The notes below the pieces were generated by a model, which was not told the origin of the DNA, did not search any database, and was given only the letters and a program-made list of their open reading frames with translations. Positions 52,177 through 60,768 of a stretch of 64,000 bases of DNA are shown here, one piece after another. The stretch comes from JAXMAZ01 sp046350115 (lineage in GTDB: Bacteria > Planctomycetota > Planctomycetia > Gemmatales > Gemmataceae). The stretch covers positions 1-64,000 of the forward strand of contig JAXMAZ010000017.1 of the NCBI GenBank assembly GCA_046350115.1, in the 5' to 3' direction. The number at the start of each line of letters is the position of its first letter. The stretch's first letter is position 1. The translations under genes were made by a program, and so were the position numbers.

Positions 52177-52295
52177 CGGCGGGGGTCGGCCGGCCGGATT
52201 CCGGGCGCGATGTCGCTCACCCAGCCGCGGTCATCGCCGGGCAGCCAGGTGCCGTAGGTCGTCCAGGTCAGGTGGTACGCAAGTGGGGCGGACAT
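51834..52295 (-). CDS. REP-associated (Y1/IS200-like) tyrosine transposase, RAYT-2
   Basis: HUH/Y1 single-strand transposase of 153 aa, from a family different from RAYT-1. N-terminus: LAYHLTWTTYGTWLPGDDRG. HUH motif: VRTNHVHVVVAAS. Further on: FKAWGSRTLSEALGRKRKWW and the catalytic-Tyr region AVAYVLERQSPA at the C-terminus. ATG 52295 starts the family sequence; the frame also extends to 52337 within the right REP. The gene lies exactly between 35-bp inverted repeats (51811-51845 and 52304-52338), a unit of 528 bp. It overlaps the read-through end of the histidine kinase on the other strand. It looks intact and might be active on its REPs. Confidence 0.85.
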   Translation of the reverse strand: MSAPLAYHLTWTTYGTWLPGDDRGWVSDIAPGIRPADPRRQEFAAGALADDPVTLTPDQRAIVDATIRRHCEVRGWKLHAVNVRTNHVHVVVAASRPPDDVMEQFKAWGSRTLSEALGRKRKWWTEGGSTKWINDEAYFAEAVAYVLERQSPA

Positions 52296-52303
52296 TCGGC
52301 ATC

Positions 52304-52408
52304 TCACCAGCCCGACGCGCGAGCGAGGGTGATACATAACGGCGTACCGGCCCGACGCGCGAGCGAGGGAAGATCGAAAACCACCCTCGCTCGCGCGTCG
52401 GGCTGGTA
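52304..52408. repeat. REP palindromes on the right of RAYT-2
   Basis: Inner unit 52304-52338 (TCACCAGCCCGACGCGCGAG...) plus an outer hairpin 52345-52408 (TACCGGCCCGACGCGCGAGC...GCGCGTCGGGCTGGTA). Together with the left units they form a symmetric cluster around RAYT-2. A further related fragment (CCTCACCCTCGCTCGCCGG) is at 52418-52436. Confidence 0.88.
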
Positions 52409-52437
52409 ACAGAAAACCCTCACCCTCGCTCGCCGGC

Positions 52438-54486
52438 TCACCCGCCGCAGACGGACAGCCAGCCGTCGAACTCCTGCGGGGTGGCCGGCCGGCGGGACGG
52501 GTCTTTCGCCATCCCGATCATCAGCGACTCGTCCAGCTCCACCGACACCCGCGGGTCCAGCTTCCGCGGCGGGGTCGGCGAATCCCCCGGCGGCCGGCCG
52601 GTGAGCGACTCGTACAGACACACAGCCAGACTGAACACGTCCCCCGCCGTGGTCGGCTGGCCCCCGCCGGCCCGCTCCGGCGCCCGGTACATCGTGTCCC
52701 GGTCGGCCGGGTCGGCCCACGTCCGCGGGCGGAGGGTGATGCCCCCCTCGCCGGTCGCCACGAACAGGTGGTTCAGCTTCGGGGTGCCGTCGGCGGCGAA
52801 CACCACCCGGCTCGGGGTCAGCTCCCCGTGGGCCACGTCCTTCGCCGCCGCCAGCCCCTTGCACACCGCCCGGCCGACCCGCACCGCCTCCGCCGGGTCG
52901 AGCCGGTTGCCGCCGGCCAGCTTAGCCCTCAGGCTGACCGGCAGGTACTCGGTCGCCAAGTACCACACCCGTTCCCCGGACCGGCGGACGAACCCGGTGC
53001 GGTACACCGGCACCAGGTTGGGGTGCGTCAGCCAGTCCCCGTCCCCGACCGCCTTCACCCAGGCCGTCACCGCCTCCAGGTCGCCGGCCGGGGGGATCAG
53101 CCGGACGGCCGCCGGCAGCCCGCTCCGCACCCACCGGGCGACCCGCAGCTCGGCCCCGCCGGGGGCGGCGTGCAGCACCCGGCCCAGCTCGAACTCGCCC
53201 AGGTCGGGGCGGGCGTAAGGGGTCAGCTTCACCGTGTACTCGGTCGCCCCGACCTTCAGCCGCGACCCGGCCGGCAGCGGGACGGCGCTGGTGGCCGCCC
53301 CGTCCACCCGGATGCCGGTCCGGGTGGCCAGGTCGTACACCCACCACCGGTTCGTCTCGTGGCAGGCGATCAGGGCGTGCCGGTCGGACACCGCCCGGTC
53401 GGTCAGCCGCAGGTGGCAGTGCGGGCCGCGGCCGATCACCGCCCGCCCGCCCGGCCGCACCCGCAGGGCGTGGACCACCCCGCCCGGCGCCCACAGCTCC
53501 AGCGCCTCCCGCGGGGCCACCCGCAGCGCCCGCACCCGCCGCCTCTTCTCGACCGCCAGGGACGCCTCCAGGGCCGGGTCGAGCGGGGGTAGCCCGTGGG
53601 GGGACGCCAGCCGGGACTCCTCCAGTTCGACCAGCACGTCCCGGGCGGACCGGAACCGGCGGGCGGTCGGATCCTTCTCCACCAGCCCGGCCAGGACATC
53701 CAACAGCACCGACGGCACGTCCGGCAAGGCCTGGGACAGCGGCGGCAGCCGGCGGCCGGGGTCGGCGTGCCAGCCGGTCCAGGTGCCGTCCGGGCCGGGG
53801 TGGGCGTCGTCGCCGAACAGCCGGTCGAAGGCCGCCGGCCCGGCGAGCAGTTCCAGCGCCAGGTAGCCGAGGGCGTACAGGTCGGCCCCGACCGCCCGGG
53901 CGGTGGGGCTGGAAGCCAGGGTCGGGGCGAGCAGTTCGGGGGCCGGGTGCCGGACCGGATAATCGGCCGGCGGCAGCGACTCCCACCCGTCGGCCGCCCG
54001 GTAGCCGGCGAAGTCGCCCAGCTTGACCGTCCCGTTCGGGGCGACCAGAACCGACTCCGGGGCAAGTCGGCCGTGGGCCAGCTTCCGCTCGTGCAGGTAG
54101 GCCAGGGCGGTCAGACACTCGATCAGGACGCGGGTGACGGCCGGCGGGCTGAGGTGGCCGTCCCGCCGCAGGTGCCCCTGCACGTCTTCGAGCAGGAGCC
54201 GGCCGTCGGCGGGGTCGAACGGGGCGACGGGGAGGGCCAGCCGGGGGCAGTTCAGACGGGCGAAGAAGGCGTGTTCGGCGGCCAGCCGGTCGACGACCGC
54301 GGCCCGGGTTTCGGTGGGGAGGCCGGGGGCCGGCTCCTTCACCGTCACCCGCTTGGCCACCTCCGGGTTCGGGTGCCCACCCCGCCAGACGACGGTGAGC
54401 GGGCCGACCCGGATGTCCGTCAGCCGGTGGTAGTCGCCGGCCGCCGACTGGGGCGGGGGGTCGTCCGCGCCCGAGAAGGAGGTCAT
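52438..54486 (-). CDS. pseudokinase-FHA-pseudokinase protein
   Basis: 682 aa, cytoplasmic, no membrane helix. A first kinase-like domain (about 25-290) has no Gly-rich loop; the HRD motif is HGR (138-140) and DFG is DFA (158-160). An FHA domain follows at about 340-420, with VIGRGPHCHLRLTDRAVSDR and HALI (Arg and Ser-x-x-His conserved). A second kinase-like domain (about 430-680) has HGE (553-555) for HRD and LNHLF in place of DFG, so the catalytic and metal Asp are both gone. Late-lobe features (MYRAPE, DVFSLAVCLYESLTGRPP) remain. It probably binds phosphothreonine partners and scaffolds the active kinase of the cluster. It overlaps the FHA gene by 4 nt. Confidence 0.85.
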   Translation of the reverse strand: MTSFSGADDPPPQSAAGDYHRLTDIRVGPLTVVWRGGHPNPEVAKRVTVKEPAPGLPTETRAAVVDRLAAEHAFFARLNCPRLALPVAPFDPADGRLLLEDVQGHLRRDGHLSPPAVTRVLIECLTALAYLHERKLAHGRLAPESVLVAPNGTVKLGDFAGYRAADGWESLPPADYPVRHPAPELLAPTLASSPTARAVGADLYALGYLALELLAGPAAFDRLFGDDAHPGPDGTWTGWHADPGRRLPPLSQALPDVPSVLLDVLAGLVEKDPTARRFRSARDVLVELEESRLASPHGLPPLDPALEASLAVEKRRRVRALRVAPREALELWAPGGVVHALRVRPGGRAVIGRGPHCHLRLTDRAVSDRHALIACHETNRWWVYDLATRTGIRVDGAATSAVPLPAGSRLKVGATEYTVKLTPYARPDLGEFELGRVLHAAPGGAELRVARWVRSGLPAAVRLIPPAGDLEAVTAWVKAVGDGDWLTHPNLVPVYRTGFVRRSGERVWYLATEYLPVSLRAKLAGGNRLDPAEAVRVGRAVCKGLAAAKDVAHGELTPSRVVFAADGTPKLNHLFVATGEGGITLRPRTWADPADRDTMYRAPERAGGGQPTTAGDVFSLAVCLYESLTGRPPGDSPTPPRKLDPRVSVELDESLMIGMAKDPSRRPATPQEFDGWLSVCGG

Positions 54487-55736
54487 CGCACGGCCGCCGT
54501 ATGGGCCCGCAGCCGAGCCTGCTCCGCCCCGACCGCCCGGACCAGCTCACCCAGCCGGACGTCCCCCGGCCGGGCGGCCAACGCCCGGCTCAGGTAGCGG
54601 GCGGCCCGGTCCAGGTCGTCCGCCCGGTGGCCGTCCGGCCGGCTGTCGTCGCACCCCTGGGACCAGCACACCACACCGATGCTCTCGTTCACCACCGGGT
54701 CGAGCGGGTTCTGGTGGTGCATCTGCTTGAGCACCCACCGAGCGTTTTCGGGCAACCCGGCCCGCCACAGGAACTCGGCCAGGGCGAACAGGGCGGCCGG
54801 CCGCCACGGGTCGCCGGCCAGCGCGATCTCGTGCCCGGCCAGGGCGTCCGGGCGGGCCAGCACCGGCACCGGGTCGGGCGGCAGGGCCGGGCCGGGGGCG
54901 AGCGGCGGGTCAAGCTGGCGGGGGGTGCGGGCGTGGGCGTCCTGGAGCCGCCGGCAGAGGGCGTTGGCGGCGGTGATGGTGCCGGCGTCCGGCGACGGCA
55001 GCCGGGCCGGCCGGGGGGTCGCCGGCAGCGCCTTGGCCGGTGTCGTCCCCTCCGGCCGGTTCATCTCGTTCACCGTCTCGGCCGACGGCGGGGGGATCGG
55101 GGAGGGGGTGGATAACCCGCCGTAAACCCGGTCGAGCGGGTCCGGCTCGTCGTAGTGGGCGGTCAGCTCCACGTCCCCGAGCCACACCGACTGGCCGGGC
55201 GGGACCGGGTCGGCCCACTTCGGGGTCGGGTCGGCCAGGGAGGTGACGCCCGGCTTGCCGAGCACGAACAGATACCACCGGTCGACCACCTGGGCGAACA
55301 GGGCGTGATGCCGGTCCAGCCCGGAGTCGAGGGGCAGCACCAGGTCGCAGTCCGGGGCGGTGCCGATCACGAACGGGCCGGAGCCGGAGATCACCCCGTC
55401 CCACCCGCGAGACCGGGCCGTCAGCTCGGCCTCCGCCCCGCCGAACACGGCCGCCAGGGCTTCGGTCGCCGGCGGGGCGGTGCACTGGTCGATGAAGAAC
55501 CGCTTGGCCCCGAGCATCAGCACTTCGCCAAACCGCAGCGCGGTCGGGCCGGCCGGGGCGTGGCCGTTCACCCGGACGGCGCCGACCGACCCGACCGGGA
55601 TGACCACCCACCCGGGCGGGACCGGGGCGAGGACGGCGGCCAGCCGGTCGTCCCCCTTGCCGGCGACCACCGGTTTCGGCCGGGTCATCGGCGGCGACGA
55701 CACCCCGGTGTCCAGGTTGCTCAGGACGAGCGGCAT
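54483..55736 (-). CDS. FHA-like domain protein with C-terminal helical repeats
   Basis: 417 aa, cytoplasmic. An N-terminal β-rich region (about 30-100) resembles an FHA fold without the signature. A second FHA-like domain around 115-200 has GPFVIGTAPDCDLVLPLDSG and LDRHHALFAQ, where the usual Ser-x-x-His is Asp-Arg-His-His. A Pro-rich linker and a TPR-like helical C-terminus follow (LFALAEFLWRAGLPENARWV, RAARYLSRALAARPGDVRLG). Its stop overlaps the start of the pseudokinase gene as ATGA, and an active kinase gene lies 206 nt upstream on the same strand. It is a likely phospho-dependent adaptor for that kinase (inference). Confidence 0.78.
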   Translation of the reverse strand: MPLVLSNLDTGVSSPPMTRPKPVVAGKGDDRLAAVLAPVPPGWVVIPVGSVGAVRVNGHAPAGPTALRFGEVLMLGAKRFFIDQCTAPPATEALAAVFGGAEAELTARSRGWDGVISGSGPFVIGTAPDCDLVLPLDSGLDRHHALFAQVVDRWYLFVLGKPGVTSLADPTPKWADPVPPGQSVWLGDVELTAHYDEPDPLDRVYGGLSTPSPIPPPSAETVNEMNRPEGTTPAKALPATPRPARLPSPDAGTITAANALCRRLQDAHARTPRQLDPPLAPGPALPPDPVPVLARPDALAGHEIALAGDPWRPAALFALAEFLWRAGLPENARWVLKQMHHQNPLDPVVNESIGVVCWSQGCDDSRPDGHRADDLDRAARYLSRALAARPGDVRLGELVRAVGAEQARLRAHTAAVR

Positions 55737-55942
55737 GAGAACGGCTCTACGCGGAGGCGGCTGGCCGGCCGTGGAGGCGCACCGGTAGTCTCACCGATTT
55801 TACCGCACGGTTAGAGCCGGTCAACGAGCGGTTTTGTAGATATGCCTGATCGTTCAGGTTATAGCCGAACTCGAACCAGCCGGTGATTCCATTGGTTAGC
55901 GACGCGTAAACCCTTCCGCCGTAACGGGTGTCGCTGCGGAGG

Positions 55943-57538
55943 TCACTCGCCGCCGGCGGTCAGCCCGTAGGCCGCCAGTCCGATCGCGCCGGCCGCGACC
56001 AGTCCGGCCCACGCCCACCCGGCCAGCACCCCCACCAGCACCCCCAGAGCCACCACGACGAGCAGCCCGGTCGGGTTGCGGTGCGGGCGGGCCAGCGACC
56101 GGCCGACCGCCGCCAGCCCGAACGTGGTCGAACTGCTCACAGGTTCGGCCACGGCTACCGCGGCCGTCGCCTTGACGGCGGCCGGTTCGACCGTGGTCGG
56201 CCGGTCGGCCTCGGACGGCTTCGGCTTCGCCGGACGGCCCGGCTTCCCGGCCGGCGGCTTGGGGTCGGTGAACGGGCTGGGGGTCCGGCCGGACTTCGGG
56301 GGCGAGGACTCGGCCAGCCGGACCGTCGGGACGGCCTTCGGCAGGGTCGGGAACGGGCCGGTCTGGAACCCGGACGGCGGCAGGTTGGCCAGCAGATCGG
56401 CGACCGTCCCCCGGAGGGCGGACAGCGGCCCCCGGGCGGCCGGGTCGACGGCCGTCATCTTGACGATCAGGTCGGCCAGCGGGGCGGGCACGTCCGGCCG
56501 CTTGGCCCGGGCGTCCGGCCGGGGGCCGTGGGTGTGCCGCTGGATCATGGTGGTCATGATCTGGGCCCGGCTGCCGCCGACCACCGACCCGAACGGCGGC
56601 TCCCCGGTCAGGGCGTAGTACAGGGTGCCGCCCAGGGCGTACACGTCCGACATCGGGACCGCCTCGGACGCCCCGTTCCACTGCTCCGGCGGCATGTACT
56701 CCGGGGTGCCCAGGATCTGGAACTGGCGGGTCAGCTCCTCGGCCGGCTTGGACCCGTCGGCCGGCAGCACCTTGGCCAGCCCCATGTCCAGCAGCACCGG
56801 CTTGAACCCGCCCCCGGGGATGTCCTGGACCATCACGTTGGCCGGCTTGATGTCCCGGTGCAGGACGATCTCGTGCCGCGGGTTGTCGGCGTGCAGGTAG
56901 GCGAGCACGTCCAGCAGGTCGGCGGCCAGCTTGGCCACCACCGGCCAGGGGACGAACTTGCCGGCCGAGTGCCGCTGCTGCACCCGCACCCCCAGGGTGA
57001 CGCCGGACACGAACTCCATCACCAGCAGGTTGTCCCGGGTCGGGCCGAGCTTCTCCCGGCTGAACAGCTTAGCCAGGAACGGGTGGTCGAGGGCGGTGAG
57101 GACGTCCGCCTCCCGCTCCTGCCGCTTGACCGCCTCGGTGGACGTCTGGAACTCGTCCAGCATCTTCTTGACGGCGACGAACCGGCGGTGGACGCGGTCC
57201 CACGCCTTGTACACCTTCCCCATCCCGCCCCGGCCGGCCACCTCCAGGATCAGGTAGTCGTTCCAGAGGAGCGTCCCGGGCAGGGCGGCCAGCGACCCGG
57301 CCGACCGGGCGGCGTCGATCTCCACCCGCTGGTACGGGGTGACGGCCGGGGTGCGGTCGCCGGCCGGCGCCCAGGGGGCGGGGGTGCGGCCGAGCATGTC
57401 CAGGGCGGCGTCCAGCCCGGCCGGCCCGCCGGCCCGGGCCAGGGCGGCCGCCCACTGCTCGGCGGACACCGCCCCGAGCCGGATCAGCTCGGCCCCCAGT
57501 TGGTCCGCGGTCACGTTCTTGCCGGCCGTCACAGACAC
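55943..57538 (-). CDS. membrane-anchored Ser/Thr protein kinase
   Basis: Hanks-type kinase, 531 aa. A short helical N-terminus (residues 1-90) is followed by the kinase domain from about 93: ILEVAGRGGMGKVYKAWDRV, catalytic Lys124 (FVAVKK), LHRDIKPANV with Asp229, and DMG in place of DFG at 251-253 (Asp kept). GTPEYMPPEQW marks the activation segment. A Pro/Lys-rich linker leads to two C-terminal membrane helices (about 486-525). GTG 57538 is possible, but GTG 57532 has GGGGGAG 5 nt upstream and is more likely. With the FHA and pseudokinase genes downstream it forms a signalling cluster; substrates are unknown. Confidence 0.9.
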   Translation of the reverse strand: MSVTAGKNVTADQLGAELIRLGAVSAEQWAAALARAGGPAGLDAALDMLGRTPAPWAPAGDRTPAVTPYQRVEIDAARSAGSLAALPGTLLWNDYLILEVAGRGGMGKVYKAWDRVHRRFVAVKKMLDEFQTSTEAVKRQEREADVLTALDHPFLAKLFSREKLGPTRDNLLVMEFVSGVTLGVRVQQRHSAGKFVPWPVVAKLAADLLDVLAYLHADNPRHEIVLHRDIKPANVMVQDIPGGGFKPVLLDMGLAKVLPADGSKPAEELTRQFQILGTPEYMPPEQWNGASEAVPMSDVYALGGTLYYALTGEPPFGSVVGGSRAQIMTTMIQRHTHGPRPDARAKRPDVPAPLADLIVKMTAVDPAARGPLSALRGTVADLLANLPPSGFQTGPFPTLPKAVPTVRLAESSPPKSGRTPSPFTDPKPPAGKPGRPAKPKPSEADRPTTVEPAAVKATAAVAVAEPVSSSTTFGLAAVGRSLARPHRNPTGLLVVVALGVLVGVLAGWAWAGLVAAGAIGLAAYGLTAGGE

Positions 57539-57636
57539 TCCCCCGCCGGGTGGTTGGGTGTCAGTTTAGCCCACCGGGGTGCGGGTTCCCAGCGGCGGCC
57601 GGCGGATTGTCCGCGGGCGGGCGGACCGCCGGCCGC

Positions 57637-58602
57637 TCATCCCGCACCCGGCACCCGCACCCGCGCCAGGTAGATGCTCGTCTTCCCCTCGTGGGACGAG
57701 TAGTAGCTCACCCAGAGCAGCCCGGCGTGCCACACCAGTCCGGCGTAACTCGTGTCCCCGCCGGACGGCAGGGCGAGCCGCTCGGTCAGCGCCCCCTTCT
57801 CCGGGTCGAGGTCGCACACGGCCGTCCGCACCTTGCCGTCGTGTAGCCGGACGACCGCGACCAGCCGGCCGTCGGGCAGTTGGAGCACCTGCGGCCCGCC
57901 GACCCGCACCCCGAGATCCTTCCACGCCCAGTCCGTGTACGGCGGCCGGGCGGTGCCGAGCAGCCCGGTGCTCGGCTTGCCGTCCCGCCGCAGCAGGCAG
58001 ACGGCCGTGCCGTCCGGGCGGAAGACGATGGCCGACTCGTTCGGGTAGCCGGTGTCGAACAGGTTGTCGACGAGCCGGTCGTACCGCTTGCCGTCCGGGC
58101 TGCGGTACAGCCGCACCCGCCGTGGCTCCGGGCCACACCCGTAGCCGAGGCCGTACCAGGCGTCCTCGTGCCGGGTGACGCGCCACAGCCAGTACCCGGG
58201 GTCGGCGACTTCGACCGGGTCGCCCCAGGACTTGCCGTCGGCCGAGAACCAGGCGAGCGACTGGTGGGTGTGCGGGGTCGGCTTGTGCCAGGCGACCGCC
58301 CCGCCGAGCATCAGCCGGCCGTCCGGGGTGACGGCGATCTTGGCGTCCCGCAGGTCGCCGGCCGGGTGCGTAAGTCGGGCGGCCGACTCCCAGGCGACGC
58401 CGTCTACAGAAGTGATGACCCGGAGGGCGCCGTCCGGGGATACGTGCTTCTGCCCCTCGCGGAACACGCAGTACCAGCGGTCCTGGAACCGGACGAGGTC
58501 GGTGAAGGCGTTGTGCGGGGCGGCGTCCCAGATCTTGCGGACGTCGACCACCTCGTACCCGGGGGCGGCCCCGACGGCGACGGCGACCAGTAGGGGGGGC
58601 AT
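57637..58602 (-). CDS. sialidase-superfamily (six-bladed β-propeller) secreted protein
   Basis: 321 aa with a short signal-like N-terminus (PLLVAVAVGAAPGYEV). Repeated Asp-box-like turns mark the propeller: SVDGVAWESAARL, TPDGRLMLGGAV, SADGKSWGDPVEV, SPDGKRYDRLVD, LPDGRLVAVVR. Conserved Arg in FREGQKH and a Glu in GYPNESAIVF match the catalytic region of exo-sialidases. Planctomycetes have many such proteins of unknown substrate; sialic acid is not certain. It is followed by a methyltransferase gene on the same strand upstream with a 36-nt gap. Confidence 0.8.
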   Translation of the reverse strand: MPPLLVAVAVGAAPGYEVVDVRKIWDAAPHNAFTDLVRFQDRWYCVFREGQKHVSPDGALRVITSVDGVAWESAARLTHPAGDLRDAKIAVTPDGRLMLGGAVAWHKPTPHTHQSLAWFSADGKSWGDPVEVADPGYWLWRVTRHEDAWYGLGYGCGPEPRRVRLYRSPDGKRYDRLVDNLFDTGYPNESAIVFRPDGTAVCLLRRDGKPSTGLLGTARPPYTDWAWKDLGVRVGGPQVLQLPDGRLVAVVRLHDGKVRTAVCDLDPEKGALTERLALPSGGDTSYAGLVWHAGLLWVSYYSSHEGKTSIYLARVRVPGAG

Positions 58603-58638
58603 GAATGGGGTTCCGCTGGGTCGGGCCGCAAAGTAGCG

Positions 58639-59445
58639 TCAGTCTGGGTACAGCCAGGCCGGCCGGGCGAGCTCGCTCTCACGCACCTTCTCCGCAATCA
58701 CCATCGCGTGCCGCAGGCCGGACGGGTTGCCGTTCCCGGACCCCTTCCGGCACAGTTCGATCGCCCTGCGTGCGGCTCGCCCTTTGATGGAAGCCGCGTC
58801 GGGGTCGAGAAAGCTGCCGACAAAGAGCGGCCGGCACCCCATCCGCTCGACCAGGTCGGCCAGCTCGGCCGGGGCGTACTCCCGCCAGTGGGTGGAGAAC
58901 GGGTAGGTCCGCCGCAGCCGCAGGCTGACCGAGTTCACCCCGCGGAGGTGGTTCAGGGTGTGCTGATACCACAGGGCGTTCGGGGTGGTGATCGAGATCA
59001 GGCCGCCGACCCGCAGCCCGCGGACCCCTTGCCAGACGGCCATCGCCGGGTCCGCCTGCATGTGCTCGACCACCTCCCACAGCAGAGCCAGGTCGAACCC
59101 GGTCAGGCCGTCCGGCAGGTGCTCCCGCTCGACGTCCAGGGCGTGGGCCTGGCACCGGACCGGGGCGGCGTCCGGGCCGCGGAGGGTGAGTTCCTCGACC
59201 CGCGGCACCCCCGGCTCCGGCGCCCGGACGCACACCGCCCGCCGGCACCCGAACACGGACGCCAGCAGCGGCGCCTCCCGCCCCCAGGAGCCGATCAGCA
59301 GGGCGGCGAACCCCGGGGCCAGTCCCGGCAGGGCGGTGAACGCCTGGGCCAGTCGGTCGGCGTGGGCGGCCGTGTAGTCGTCCACCTTGCCCGGGGCGTC
59401 GGGCGAGGAGTACCAGTGTCGGATGTCGGCCGCGGTCACCTGCAT
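58639..59445 (-). CDS. SAM-dependent methyltransferase-like protein
   Basis: 268 aa. The class I fold is suggested by LLIGSWGREAPLLASVFGCR (motif I position, though not a classic G-x-G-x-G), FDLALLWEVVEHMQADPAMA (motif II, the typical EVxEH), WQGVRGLRVGGLISITTPNA and YPFSTHWREYAPAELADLVE. This pattern is that of Methyltransf_11/23-type enzymes that act on small molecules or polysaccharide components. ATG 59445 has AGGAG 6 nt upstream; the frame remains open upstream into the lactonase gene but that is antisense-free read-through without homology. The stop lies 36 nt before the sialidase start, so the two are probably co-transcribed. Confidence 0.78.
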   Translation of the reverse strand: MQVTAADIRHWYSSPDAPGKVDDYTAAHADRLAQAFTALPGLAPGFAALLIGSWGREAPLLASVFGCRRAVCVRAPEPGVPRVEELTLRGPDAAPVRCQAHALDVEREHLPDGLTGFDLALLWEVVEHMQADPAMAVWQGVRGLRVGGLISITTPNALWYQHTLNHLRGVNSVSLRLRRTYPFSTHWREYAPAELADLVERMGCRPLFVGSFLDPDAASIKGRAARRAIELCRKGSGNGNPSGLRHAMVIAEKVRESELARPAWLYPD

Positions 59446-59474
59446 CACCGGCTCCTGAATGTCGGCCCGTCCCG

Positions 59475-60656
59475 TCACGGCTTGGCCAGAAACTTCACGC
59501 ACACCGGCCGGCCCACCGTCACGCTGTTCCCCGTCGGCTTCGGCAGCCCGGTCTCGGGGTCCACGGCGAATACTACCACACTGTCCCCGTCCTGGTTGGC
59601 CACCAGCATCCACTTGCCGGTCGGGTCCAGGTTGAAGTTCCGCGGCGTCTTGATGCCCTCGGTGGCGTGGCCGACCGGGGTCAGCTTGGCCCCGTCCCAC
59701 CGGAACGCGGCGATGCTGTTGTGCCCGCGGTTGCTGACGTACACGAACCGGCCGTTCGGGTGGATGCGAACTTCCGCGGTGCTGTTGCCCGGCACCGGCT
59801 TGCCGTCCGGCAGGGTGGAGATGGACTGAAGGAGCTTGTTCGTCCCCTGGTCGGTGAATGCAAACACGTTCAGGGTGGAGTCCAGCTCGCCGCAGACGAA
59901 CATCCGGTCGCCGGCCGCGCTCATGACGAGGTGTCGCGGGCCGGCCCCCGGCGGCAGCACGAGCGGGTCGAGGTTGTCGCCCGTCCCGAGTTGGTAGCCC
60001 TGCCGGCCCGGCTCGTTGACCTCGGTCAGCGACACCCGGTACGCCCACACCTTGTCGGTGCCGAGGTCGGCGACGAAGAACTTGCCGCCGGCCGGGTGGA
60101 ACGCCCCGCAGTGGGCGTGCGGCTTCTCCTGCCGCTGCTTGTTCGGGCCGGTCCCGGCCAGCGGGTTGAAGATGGTCGACCCGAACTTGCCGTCGGGGTT
60201 GAGGTAGAAGAGCTTCCAGCTGCCGCCGCCGTAGTTGGCGACGAGGAGCAGCCTCCCGCTCGGGTCGGTGACGACGTGGCACGGGCCGGGGCCGCCGCTG
60301 GTCGCCTCGGCCAGCTTCGTCAGTTTGCCGGAGGCGGCGTCCACCGTGTACGCGAACACCCCGCCGCCGTCCTTGCCGCCGGTCTCCCCGACCGCGTACA
60401 GCACCTTGCCGTCCGGCCGGAACGTCAGGAACGACGGGCTGGTGACTTCGGCCGCCAACTCCGGTTCGGACAGCCTGCCGGTGGCCGCGTCCAGCTCGCA
60501 CCGGTAGATGCCCTTGCTCCCGCCCGGGCCGCCGGTGTAGGTGCCCAGGAACACCCAGTACTTCTCGGCCGGCGGGCCGGGGGGCGGGGCGGCGGTCAGC
60601 CGGGCGGCGACGCCGACCGCGGACACCGCGACGGCCAGGAGTGCGAGACGGGTCAT
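59475..60656 (-). CDS. exported lactonase-family seven-bladed β-propeller protein
   Basis: 393 aa. The signal peptide is at residues 1-23 (RLALLAVAVSAVGVAARLTA). The rest fits the 6-phosphogluconolactonase (PF10282) family: WVFLGTYTGGPGGSKGIYRC, SPSFLTFRPDGKVLYAVGE, GGGVFAYTVDAASGKLTKLA, CHVVTDPSGRLLLVANYGGG, AHCGAFHPAGGKFFVADLGT, AEVRIHPNGRFVYVSNRGHN and LDPTGKWMLVANQDGDSVVV. Export makes a periplasmic or extracellular role likely rather than the pentose-phosphate step. ATG 60656 begins the signal. It diverges from the sulfatase gene and is 29 nt from the methyltransferase gene. Confidence 0.87.
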   Translation of the reverse strand: MTRLALLAVAVSAVGVAARLTAAPPPGPPAEKYWVFLGTYTGGPGGSKGIYRCELDAATGRLSEPELAAEVTSPSFLTFRPDGKVLYAVGETGGKDGGGVFAYTVDAASGKLTKLAEATSGGPGPCHVVTDPSGRLLLVANYGGGSWKLFYLNPDGKFGSTIFNPLAGTGPNKQRQEKPHAHCGAFHPAGGKFFVADLGTDKVWAYRVSLTEVNEPGRQGYQLGTGDNLDPLVLPPGAGPRHLVMSAAGDRMFVCGELDSTLNVFAFTDQGTNKLLQSISTLPDGKPVPGNSTAEVRIHPNGRFVYVSNRGHNSIAAFRWDGAKLTPVGHATEGIKTPRNFNLDPTGKWMLVANQDGDSVVVFAVDPETGLPKPTGNSVTVGRPVCVKFLAKP

Positions 60657-60768
60657 CGGACGGCTCCGGGGAAAGTGCGGATTTCGTCGTTGCCGGGCGG
60701 CCGGCGCGGGGTTGATGATAGTGGTCCGGTCCGCCCTGCGGAACCGAAAACCCCTCCCGGAGTTGGTC

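Noticed and set aside
57637..58602. True sialidase acting on sialic acid
   Set aside because: Only the propeller fold and general residues can be seen; many planctomycete relatives have unknown substrates, so the specific activity is not claimed.
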